Positions 1-11,000 of a stretch of DNA of 64,000 nucleotides are shown here, piece by piece; position 1 is the first letter of the stretch; each line of letters starts with the position of its first letter. The notes beneath the pieces are model-generated. The model did no database searches. It was given only the letters and a program-made list of their open reading frames with translations, and had not been told where the DNA came from. This DNA comes from Dasyornis broadbenti. Lineage: Eukaryota > Chordata > Aves > Passeriformes > Dasyornithidae. A program made the position numbers and the translations under genes. The DNA lies in assembly GCA_013397935.1 (NCBI GenBank), contig VZRN01006399.1:790315-854314 (forward strand). Direction: 5' to 3'.

Positions 1-624
1 TGGAAATTTGCACTTGCAGTCGAGAAAGTCAACTGTGCCCTGGGCTGCATCCAAAGCAACATGCCCAGGAGGGCAGATGAGGGGATTTTCCCTCTCTAAT
101 CCGCTCTTGTGAGATGCCACTCGGACTGCTGCATCCAGCTCTGGAGTTCCCAGAACAGGAAAGAAGTGGTGCTTTTGGACTCGTCACTCCAACAGAGTTC
201 AGAGGAGTGCCATAAAAATTATTAGAGGGATGAACAGCTGTCCTTTGAGGAAGGGCTGAGAGAGTTGGGGCTGTGCAGCCTGGAGATGAGAAGGCTCCAG
301 AGAGACTTTACTGTGGTCTTTCAGTACTTAGAGAGGTCCTATTAGAAGATGGGGACAGACTTTCTAGTAGCATCTGTAATGACAACACGAGGGGTAATAG
401 TTTAAATTTAAGATGATAGATTCAGACTAGATAGTAAGGAAGAGGAAGTATTTCACCACCCTCAATTTTTCCATTGAGGGTAGTGAAATACTGGAAACAG
501 TTTCCCACAGGGGTGGTCAATGCCCCATCCCTGGAAATATTCAAGATTAGGTTGGACAGCGGGGTTAGAGTAGATGACCTTTATAGGCTCCTTCCAACTC
601 AAACTGTTCTGGGATTCTGAGATT
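1..624 (+). mobile_element. CR1 LINE fragment, 3' part, cut by window edge
   Basis: The segment has the CR1 order: the GGGCTGCATCCAAAG block at 41-55, GAGAGAGTTGGGGCTGTGCAG (near 260), the GACAAGAGG-like line, GGTTGGACAG and the terminal CCTTCCAACTCAAACTGTTCTG. It is diverged and non-coding. CR1 elements are the dominant avian LINEs and are usually 5'-truncated. Confidence 0.85.
447..492. repeat. Inverted repeat inside CR1 (20-nt arms, one mismatch)
   Basis: Arms 447-466 and 473-492 pair over 20 positions with one mismatch around a 6-nt loop TTTTCC. The rest of this CR1 is diverged, so the near-perfect arms stand out. Confidence 0.85.
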
Positions 625-1867
625 GTAATTTAAAATGGAAATGCTAACAGAGTATTGTATGACCTTTTCATGGATAAACTCATAGCTGAACAGGACTTTC
701 AATCTATCCTCCTCCTCAGTGTAGCCTACTCCTGTATAGCTCTTTTTCCATTTTGCATTTCATTCATTTTACTTCATAGTAACTACACTAAGAAGTTGAG
801 GACAACACACAGGCTGATGCAGACACATCACTATAAATTTGTAATGCTTAGTTATACTGTAAGATCACCACACCTCCAACAGTCTTTCACTTCCTCACTG
901 GAAAGCAGATTTTGGGTTTTCCCTTCTTTTCCAGACCTTAAAGAACTCTCTTTATGAAAGAATAAGTGTAAATCTTTTCTATCCTACAACAGAGTAGAAC
1001 AATAGTCTACCTTTTATGTGTGTGTGTACATCCACAGACAGACGAACAAATTAGACATCACAATCTGATCTGTAATGTAGTACATTTTTCACATACCGAG
1101 ACAAAGGAGCAGGGCTCTAGAAGATTATACTTAATATGCCATGGAATACCATGATTCATGAAGCATTTGCTAGACTGTATTTACCATTCACAAGATGATG
1201 GGCAAAACCAAGATTATGCTCAGCACGGAACGGGTTTTTTAGAAGACGTTACTTGCCAGGGAGAAAAGCAGGCTTTTAGGTCCCAAGTTCTTGGCTTTTT
1301 TTCTTTAGAAATGCTATGTATATAACATATCCTCATTCAGGATGGATATGGGCATAGCTATAGATAGGATATAGAAGTAACTTTTGTAACATGCATTCAT
1401 AAATCTTGTTTTCTTAAAAATATACCCAAACTTACTGCTAGCATTTACATACTTACTGTATTCTGCAACAGTCTAAAAATTTACACAGATTACTATCCTT
1501 GTTAGGAAATTAAGTCTCTAAGGCAGTGATCATCCAATGGTCTGGGACATGTCTCTTCACACTACTCAAAATCCCACAGCTAAGATTTTCCCAACTCTCA
1601 AAATATAGGAGGTATGTGAAAGTTAAGGAGACACAAAACCTGATTTTCCCCCAGCTATGGAAACAGAATGACTGACCATGTACTTCTGAAAGGATGACAT
1701 ATGAAACCCTAAACAACCAATGAGAACACAATCAGTAGAACACTTTTGTAAGTCTCAGTTTCCCTAGAGTTTCTGTGCTTCAGGCACACCTTGCATTTTT
1801 ACAATACCATTTAGCCAGAAAATCACTAAAGCCAATAAAGCCACTTTTCAGAATTAAGTTGGCAGAC
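625..1867. other. Non-coding stretch, no feature seen
   Basis: AT-rich sequence between a CR1 and an LTR, expected to be SUSD1 intron. No exon of the SUSD1 C-terminus was recognised on the minus strand. Confidence 0.6.
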
Positions 1868-2640
1868 TGTCTTGGGGTGATTTTATGATGACACCCTTTT
1901 CTTGATCATCTGCTTTATGCCCAGAAATGGGTCCTGTGGCTTTAAGCTGAGTTGGGGACGAGGCGGGAGCCAGGGGAGCTCTCAGTGGGTTTTCTTCAAG
2001 CCCTCACTCCCAGCATGCCCAGAGAGTGCCTTGGATGCACTTTACATTTTTGCTCTTAGCTCGCTGGGTTCATGTTAGTTGAGGCACGAAGTTTTTCCCT
2101 GAACTGCAACAGTAATCCTCCAGCAGCTTCTGTGATTTCTTCTGAAACTCTTCAGCTTAGGTCTTGTACTATCTCAGGACTGTACCATCAGCGGGGGCCG
2201 CCTGGCACTGACTGGCAGAGAAGCCATGGGGACACCCCATCTCGGCCAGACCTCAGGAAAAGCTAAGCCAGTGAAAGAAGGGACTTTAAAATTCACCAGT
2301 TTCATCTGCAGTGAAGAGGAGACCAACAGAGTTCCCCAGGTTCCCATCTGTTTTTTTCTCGTTCCCGACCTGCTGTGTGGAATCTTCTTCCCTCAACAGA
2401 GACACAAGCCGTCGGCCATTTTGTTTTTCCGTAGCACATTGCCAGTGGAGTTTTTTCCCTTCCCGTGGCATTTTTGGGTTTGTTTGTTCTGCTGTGTGTG
2501 TGTGTGGGAGTAAGGTTCTGAAGGTTCAATATCTAACAGTTATTAATTTCTTTTGTGTCATGTGGGCATTTTGTCAAATAAACTTTTTTTTCATTTCACT
2601 GACCAATATTTATTTCACATCAACAGGAAGGGATTGCTAA
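1868..2640 (+). mobile_element. Passerine endogenous retrovirus LTR (probably solo)
   Basis: The stretch is richer in GC than its flanks, carries GTGGCTTTAAGCTGAG near 1936, a later GGCCATTTTG block and a poly(A) signal AATAAA at 2577-2582 in the last part. The layout and wording match an LTR I recognise from songbird genomes. No retroviral coding sequence follows within the window, so a solo LTR is likely. Target-site duplications were not found and both ends are approximate. Confidence 0.65.
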
Positions 2641-3315
2641 AACCCCTTTTCTTAGAAGAAACACTCACTCCCCAGAGTATTTTCTTCCAAAACTTGTCTC
2701 TAAACTGAGATACAGATAAACTGAGATAATTCCATCCACCATGGAAAAAGCCCATCTGGTTTAACTGCATACACGATTACAATATAACTGGACAAACGAA
2801 GAAGAAAACTATACACCTACTTGTAAATTATAAATAGTTTTTATATAAATTGAGCTATATGCATAGGTAATGCAATTCCAAGATGTAAGACACAAGTCAA
2901 AGGAGCACTATCAGAAGAATTATTTCAGTTGTATCCTTTTCATCTTAGATGAGGTAATAAGACAATTAATCTTATTTAAATTCTCATTATTTCACAAGTT
3001 TTGCAGCAAGATCATTACAGGCTTTTTAATTTTCACCCAATCCTAATATGACAGAGCAACACCTATCTGTTATTGCTTTTTGAATAAAGTAATTTCCAGA
3101 TATAAAAGGGCTTTTGTAGTAGAATCATCTTTCAAAGTGGAAATGACCTAGCTTTTACACAAAGACCTTTCCTGGGGCTATGCATATGCCTGTGTTAAGT
3201 ACTAACTCAGCAGAGAAAAAAATATGCCAGCTGCCGAGACACAAATACCATTTCACACAGCACCTGTTGCAAAATGTTCTCCAAAGCTCTGCTGAGTAAG
3301 TGACCTGATGCAATC

Positions 3316-3530
3316 CTGCAGAACTGAAGAAATACCACAGGATGACAGAGTAAAGAGCTATTCCTTTACTCTGAGTACATACTCAAAAATTACCTCAACC
3401 AACAAAAATCTGAGATACTAGTTTTTTTACAAAGACGCATGTACGCATAAACTCATGGGCACTACTTTTGAGTGACAATTAGGAAACTTGAGAAAAGGAA
3501 TTACCAAATCACTACTGTAATTTCATAAAG
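3316..3530 (+). repeat. Local duplication, copy 1
   Basis: These 215 bp equal 5341-5555 at a constant offset of 2025 with one difference seen (C at 3382, G at 5407). The left edge is at a shared CTGCAG and the right edge runs into the purine microsatellite. Confidence 0.95.
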
Positions 3531-3894
3531 AAAAGAAAAGAAAAGAAAAGGAAAGGAAAGGAAAGGAAAGAAAAGAAAAGAAAAGAAAAGAAAAGAAAAG
3601 AAAAGAAAAGAAAAGAAAAGAAAAGAAAAGAAAAGAAAAGAAAAGAAAAGAAANNNNNNNNNNNNNNNNNNNNNNNNNNNNNNNNNNNNNNNNNNNNNNN
3701 NNNNNNNNNNNNNNNNNNNNNNNNNNNNNNNNNNNNNNNNNNNNNNNNNNNNNNNNNNNNNNNNNNNNNNNNNNNNNNNNNNNNNAGAAAGAAACAAAGA
3801 AAGAAAGAAAGAAAGAAAGAAAAAGAAAGAAAGAAAGAGAAAGAAGAAAAGAAAGAAAAGAAAGAAAAGAAAGAAAAGAAAGAAAAGAGGTCAT
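3531..3894. repeat. Purine microsatellite (AAAAG)n / (GAAA)n interrupted by an assembly gap
   Basis: A run of AAAAG and GGAAA pentamers occupies 3531-3653, followed by 132 N (3654-3785) and a GAAA/AGAAA array to 3894. The true array length is unknown. All open frames through it are artefacts. Confidence 0.97.
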
Positions 3895-4838
3895 TGTATA
3901 TCTTAAACAGCAGCTTTAGGAAACAAGACATGTTTTACCTTTCATGAAGCTTAAAAGCATCAGATTTACTATTGAAAATACAGTAATACTATCAATTTCA
4001 AACCAGCCATAAATCCCCAGCTCTTCCTAAGCAGTCAGAAGAGAATTGATTCCATCTAGTGGCTGAACAGAGTTACAGACACTTAAAGAGCTTACTTGTT
4101 TCGTACCTATTACAATTTGTGTCCCTAACAGAAGAGTGACACTGTCATCAAACACTGCACTGCCTTTCACCTAATACAGAGAGTCTGACAGTACAGGGAT
4201 GGTGCAAAACTGTACTAAACAAAAAAAATAAAAAAGAGCTTTAAGATCTTTTTCATCATGGCACTTTAGTGCTGTACATCTTGCTAAATTGTGATGCTGA
4301 GGCTCTTCCTTCAGAAGCTTATTTGCTCAAATATCTTTTATGTTTTCTATTCTGCCAGTTAGAGGCAAAAGTATCTGTCTGAGGTACTTGCAGATTCCTT
4401 TACTCTGTACTTTGGATTCTTGCAGACTTTAGTGGTATTTGTTTCTGTTGTGACAAATACTCATATAAAGTGTAGCTGAGCTATTAACTCCACTGTGGAG
4501 AGAACTTTTACTGAAAAAGTGACTTAGCCTCTAACAGGGAGGAGAATGTAACCCACCATCCCTAGATACCAGTCTTGCGTCTAATCCATCAAACTATCTT
4601 TTCCCCGATGTCCCAAAATAATACATTAACATTCTGCACCTCAATTTCTCTCCCACTTCTGCCTCTGGACTGTCAACCCTACAAAATCTGTGAAAACAAA
4701 CAATGGACAATTTTGAGCATGGAAAGAATACTTTGACAACACACCACATAACACTGAGATCAGCAATGCAGATTCTCTTGAGTCTCTTACACCCACTAGG
4801 TGCTTTTGTAAATATATAAAATAAATAGCAGGACCTAC

Positions 4839-5025
4839 CTGTAATTTGTGTTGTCATAGAAACAAGCAGTGAAAAATTCAAAGCTACCATGGAAATATTA
4901 ACAGAATAATTGGTGCCCGGCTGCAAATCTAAACAAACTTCAGGAGCTTGCTTGTGTGTGGAAAGTTCGAAGATCATTTCATGAAAAAAGTTCTTCTGAT
5001 ACCAACGTTGGCCTTGCACATGAAA
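4839..5025 (-). CDS. SUSD1: SUSD1 coding exon 11: second half of FNETC module B
   Basis: This 187-nt exon (phase 0 in, phase 1 out) begins FHVQGQRWYQKNFF and contains PEVCLDLQPGTNYSVNIS and LTTQIT-like VSMTTQIT. It best matches the last GQRW module of human SUSD1. The acceptor is GGTTACAG and the donor GTAGGTCC. It is the last SUSD1 exon found here and sits between the two copies of the 215-bp duplication. Confidence 0.91.
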
Positions 5026-8000
5026 CTGTAACCAAACAATCACAGCATGAAAATTGAAATGTTATAATACGTTACTTGCATTCAGCCATCTCAAGCTCTT
5101 AATTAGAACAAACAGCAGAAAAGAGCACAGCCTACAGACTGTCAAAACTGTTGACATTGATAGTTACTTAAACTCCAGTGCTTCCAAAATTTGACAGATC
5201 TTGATCAGATCTGACATTGTCCTGATTCTTTCACTTCTCCACCTAATCTATTCTCTTTTTTATTAGTTCTGTAATTTCCTCCAATCTCTATTTCCTACTA
5301 GCATATAGGCTTCTAGTAACAGTTCACTTTCATTGTAGTGCTGCAGAACTGAAGAAATACCACAGGATGACAGAGTAAAGAGCTATTCCTTTACTCTGAG
5401 TACATAGTCAAAAATTACCTCAACCAACAAAAATCTGAGATACTAGTTTTTTTACAAAGACGCATGTACGCATAAACTCATGGGCACTACTTTTGAGTGA
5501 CAATTAGGAAACTTGAGAAAAGGAATTACCAAATCACTACTGTAATTTCATAAAGAAAGAAAAGAGAAGAGAAGAGAAGAGAAGAGAAGAGAAGAGAAGA
5601 GAAGAGAAGAGAAGAGAAGAGAAGAGAAGAGAAGAGAAGAGAAGAGAAAAGAAAAGAAAAGAAAAGAAAAGAAAAGAAAAGAAAAGAAAAGAAAAGAAAA
5701 GAAAAGAAAAGAAAATACCCTCCTGGTGAGTTATAAAAATAAGATCACATGAATGCCTCTCCAGTTTCACCCTGAGGATTAAGACAAAATCAAATCATTT
5801 TGACCCTTGTCAAAACACCAACTACACTCTAGGATCTGTCTACAAGCACCTATATTTCCATGCTCATGGGGTTTTTGTTTTTTTTTTGTTTCAGTAGGAT
5901 TTTGTGTTTTATTGTTGATGGCTGAAATAATCATGAAGTTATTATTAACTTAAGGCTTCTCCTGATCAAATGATTCCTCTGTTAATGAAAACTAAAATAC
6001 TTGCTGTATATTAATCGTGTGCTAACTTTGCTTTAAATAGATCCTATGCCTTCAGATAATCTCTTAGTGCTTTCAGCCACAGGGAGACTTGAGAACAGCA
6101 GCAGGTGGTGAAGAGTCCTGGCAGAGGTAGTTCATGTAGAAATTCCGTGCTGGGATAAGGGATGACTGAAGGTATTACCACAAGTAATTTCAGTTCCACT
6201 CAGTGGAGCTGAAATAGAGTTGTCTGAGGCCTGAAAATGGCAAACTTGAAAGTACAGGTAAGAAAAGCAAATTAAGAATAAAGAATGGGACTAAATAAGC
6301 AAGAAGCAGGTGGCTACAACAGAGCATGGTGATTTCTGGCTTTGGCTGGCAGCAAGATTACTCTTTGGGTTTTTATGAAACACATTATTATAATGAGGAA
6401 CAGTGCTAGCAGTGAGTGTTTGAAAAATCAGTTTTTTTCACAAAGACGTTTGATAAAAATTGCTTTCTAGTTTCAAAATATAGATTGTCACTTACTGAGT
6501 ATCTGTCTTCCACATCAGTTCCCCTGACATTTCGCCTCCATTTCAAGCAGGTGTCATTAAAAATTAGTACATTATTGAAAGCTTCCTTTACTGTAGAGGC
6601 AATTAAAAAAGGATAAAATTATTATGAAAACTTTACCTTCTTCAACTTAATTGAATATGAGTAACTGAGAATAAAATTTTCAAAAAATATTTTTAATTTT
6701 ATTCTCTTCTGAGACAGAGGTAGGTTATCATTTCTTTTTCAATGAACAAACAAGATAAGTAAAGCATGATCATTTTCCAGAGAAAATGGCTCTTGGAAAA
6801 ATCCAAGCATGCTATTTAGGATATCCCACACTCGATTTACTTGTCCAGGCCTACAAGGTTATAATGACAGACAGACCACGGGTTCAGGCCTCCTGATATA
6901 AATAAAATTATCACAGAAAAATTTGTCACAGTTGATGCCCTTTAGGAAAACGATGCCCTTTAGGAAAACACACGTGAGAAAAAGCATTTTTGTGGATTCC
7001 AAAAGCAATTATTACTCAAGGTCTGTCTCACCAGAATTAGTATGTCAGAAGACAAGCTTAAAGTCTCCATGACTAAAATACTACAGAAATCTACTGTTAG
7101 AAAATGCCGTCTGTACAATTACTGATAACTGCCAGAACCTTGTGAATCACTCATAAACACAGGAGTATATAATGCTCATACCACGTAGATTAATATCACA
7201 CAGCTAAGCAACAGGGAATTCTCCTACAGGCAGAGAATCCTGGAAATTGCCTGGAAATTTTTTCCAGGCAAAAAATGGAAGCCAGCAGGTACTGTACCAC
7301 AGATCAAAATTCTGGCACATAGCCAGAAATGCCACTGTACCATTCCTGCCTCAGCCAGAAGGCAAATCCTGAAAAAGCAAATTTGCCAAATCTTTCTGAA
7401 GGGCACTTAACTGCCACTGCTCTCCTTGCTCAGAGTCAATGACCAAGCGAGCAGAAAGAAAAACATCTTGAAGAAAAAGAGGATGCTGACAGTAGCAACA
7501 TGCACGTAGTCAGCATAAAGAACTATGGAGTCTAGGAAACAGCCCATTTTCCTGTCTGTTAGACTCAAATCAGTGAACTCTGCAGCACAGTAAGTTCTTT
7601 TATAAGCACATAGAATACAAAACACAACCTACCCTTTGTCTGAATTGCTACTGTAACTGAGACAGTGATGTTGGTGGAAGAAATGGTAGTTATATTCACC
7701 ATGTAGTTACTTCCAGAGTTCAGATCTAAACACACTTTTGGATTATCTTCAGTTGTACTGAGGTTAAATATCACATCCTCTGAGAACATCTTCTCATCCA
7801 ATCTTTGGCCCAGTATATGAAACTATGAAAAAAAGACAATAGAGCAATTTGTTGTGGCTCTCCAAAGTTCAGAACACTAGTTTATCTAATCCTACTAGTT
7901 CTTAAAGGGAACACAAGATTAAATCTGGTTTAGAGTATCAGTTCAAGGGAAAAAATAGGGTTTTGACTAGCTACAAGATGGCTTAATAAACAGGATCTTT

Positions 8001-11000
8001 ATTTCTTCGGGATGTTACTATTATTCATATTTTTCCATACATTTCTACAACAAATAGAAGGAATCTATTACAGACTCTAATCCAATTTATGAGGAACCTA
8101 ATCTATTGTTTACGCTACAAATACCTCCAACTCAAATAGTAAAGTGTAAGCAAATATTGTTTCTTGTGTACAACAGACAGATATAAACTACATCTACTTG
8201 TTACTTTCCTTCCCTTTTGCTAGTTTTTCCCCCTTGCCCTACCAGAAGCAGCAGTAAGACTGAATGCCAAACAACAGTAAAAGACAAGCTTCCCTAGGAC
8301 TGTCCCAGTGTAGTGAAAAAGAAATCTGTTGCTTGTATGACATGAAGAGACAGACAAAGCTCATCTTCTCTGGCTCTTCTGAAGTGCCTTTCAGATACCT
8401 GAACTCAGGAAAAGCACGTGCACAGAGCACATCATACCACAGACCCACAGCTTGCCAATTACCATTGGCTACAATAAAGATCAGGTTTGACCTGTTAGGG
8501 GAACTGGGAAGCTGGGTTTTTCCATCTCAGCAGTGCTCAATAGAAGTACACAAACTAAAAATACTTTGGTTGTAACATAGGAGGAGAAAGTTGTTTTCTA
8601 AAATTATTACCCAACCTTAAAATGTTTTCCACATTAATGTTCCTACCCTGGGTACCCTAAATAATCCTGTTTATTTTTTCCTTACTTGTACATACTAAAA
8701 AAAAAAGGAAAAACAAAACCAAGTGACACACACACAAAAAACCCCCTTTCTTGGGTTGTTATTTTGAAAACATGAGAATTCTTATCATGTCATTTTGGCT
8801 TTCAAGAATACTGACCAAACTATTTGTTTTGTTTCTGAGAATTTATACCTTAATTTTTATTCCTATGCTCATGTTAAAAAAAAAAAAATAAAAAAAAATA
8901 ATAAAAAAAAAAAGTAGTTGCAAAGGTTGTTTCCCATTTCCATGAAAAATGGTTCTAAAATATTCACCTATACATTGGTTGAACTTTTTGAGCAAGGCAC
9001 ACTATTTCAATATACCTTGCATTTCCAAAACAAGTTACATCCAGTATCTGCAAGCGATACACTGTTCAGTTGAAATGCTTGTCACAGACAGCGACAGAGC
9101 CTAAGTTTTGCAGAGTTTTCTGTGGCAATTCGAGCTTGAGTTCTTCAATAGAATTTCACTAAAACATAACTTATGCTATAACGTCTTGTAGATTCAAGCT
9201 GGCATTTAGGTGATACACTGAAGTGAGACCCCCAAGCTTTTGAGTTTTTCACCTACCTTTAGGACCAGAATTTTTTTCCTTCCTAACCCAACCAATCACC
9301 TCTAGGTTGCTAGGTGTTTCACTGGGAAGATCAAGACAAACTACCATACAACCAAAATGCACAAAACAAATATCCACTGCTGAATCAGCAGATATAACCA
9401 GGACAAAGTTACTCCCAATCTCCAAATACTTCCATTACTGCCCTACTTACTGTGTATGTTTCCTGCACTCCCAGCCTTCTGGTTTTCCTTTGCCACCTCA
9501 CACATGTTTCATTGAATATGGATAAATTACTGAATAATTCCTCCTCTGTGAGCAAAAACAGGAACACATTAGAAAAATCATTACTTCTCATGCAAATCCT
9601 ATGTTTGGGGCAATTGCTTATTTCTTACTTTTTCTGTGGTTTGGTCTTGGTTTGGTTTTTTGTTTGTTTTTTGGGGTTTTTTTGGTTTGTTGTTGTTGTT
9701 GGGTTTTGGGGGGTTTTTTTTGGTTGGTTGGTTTTGGGTTTTTTGGGGGGTTTTTTGTTTGTTTTTTTTTTTGTTTTGTTTGCTTTTTTGCAGGAAAAGA
9801 CCAAAGAAGGTAAGCACATGTTAGGTAGAAACCTTTCTCTTAACTGTGTTGGCTCCTAAACTTAAAATAACAGGCTAACTGAAGAAGCATGTTCTGAGCT
9901 AAAGACTGTGAAGTCTTTAAACATACAGCCAGCATTACATAAACTGACCCATTAAACTTTTGAGAAAGCTTCTGTGTTAGACTGGAAAAAGGTTTATTTG
10001 TAGTTGAATGAATGCTTTGGTTCATTATTTACTTGGGTTTCTTTTTAAAAGATGTTGACACATTTTCTTGTTTTATAATAAATCAAATGAAACAACACAG
10101 CAGAACACTTTTCAAAACAAACACTAGATTAAAACAATGGAGCCCACAGAACAAAGCATTTAGAAAACACAGTTGTAGCAACCGGAGATACATCCTTCAA
10201 CATTCTTGTGTCAATTTACACACTTACGAGAGTAGGCTTGCACCTCAGAGAAAAAGTACAGCTAGGAAGATCAACTCACCCGCTCTTTTTTTCAGCAGCT
10301 CTCTAACTGCTGTCATTAGACACAGGGCAGTTGCTCTCACATGACAGTAAAACGAGGTATTCTCATAGAGCTTAGAACAAAGTTCCTTCTGGTCACAACT
10401 CAGATTGACAGTGAACGTATTTACACCATTCCTTCACCAGCCTTCAAACTGTCATTCCTTTGTCCTACTACCATATTTTCTTAGTGCATTCAGTACATGA
10501 CCAAGGTTATACAAATCCAACCTCATATGGATTCTAAGCTGAAAACTCTTACTAGGTGCTGAAAAATTGAACAGTATTTATAGGACAGCATTGGTAGATA
10601 CTTCAGAAATATTCACAAAATAGTTGGTGTTATGTCCTGCTGCAAAAGCAAGCATAGGTTGGGGCACTCTTGCTCGGTACATAAACTTCATCATCATCTC
10701 ACAGGGACTCCCTTGTAGCATGTGGGCATCAAGCTGTCACTAAAAGAAATTGGTACATTAAGAGTCTCTAGCACTTCTATACATAGGCAGCGATTTAGAA
10801 CTACAATGTAACTCTTAATGTATTTCGCAGCACTTTTTCTTTTTTTTTTTTTTTATTAGAACTGTGTTTATTATTATTAGAAAAGTGTTTTTTAACTTTA
10901 TCTCCCGCTTTATATATTCAACAAGTAGATGCCTCACTCACTAGACCAGTTCATCTCCCAACTAATTTTAACTCCATTCCACATCCATTATATATGGAAA

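Larger units (their letters stand above)
2641..4838. other. SUSD1 intron after exon 11, with gap
   Basis: Apart from the duplication copy and the purine array with the gap, nothing is seen. The missing sequence inside the gap lies within simple repeat on both sides. Confidence 0.6.

Noticed and set aside
3501..3931. Open frames through the purine array and N gap
   Set aside because: They are translations of simple repeat and unknown bases.
1..4838. SUSD1 C-terminal and transmembrane exons
   Set aside because: Looked for the segments that follow the last GQRW module; none found, so they are placed off the window.
6187..6215. Small hairpin as a microRNA precursor
   Set aside because: Arms of 13 bp and a 3-nt loop are too short for a precursor.
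9647..9782. Interstitial telomere repeat
   Set aside because: The bird telomere unit TTAGGG is absent; there is no A in the tract.
9599..9859. Several open frames on both strands over the G/T tract
   Set aside because: They are produced by low-complexity sequence without stops; composition, not coding, explains them.
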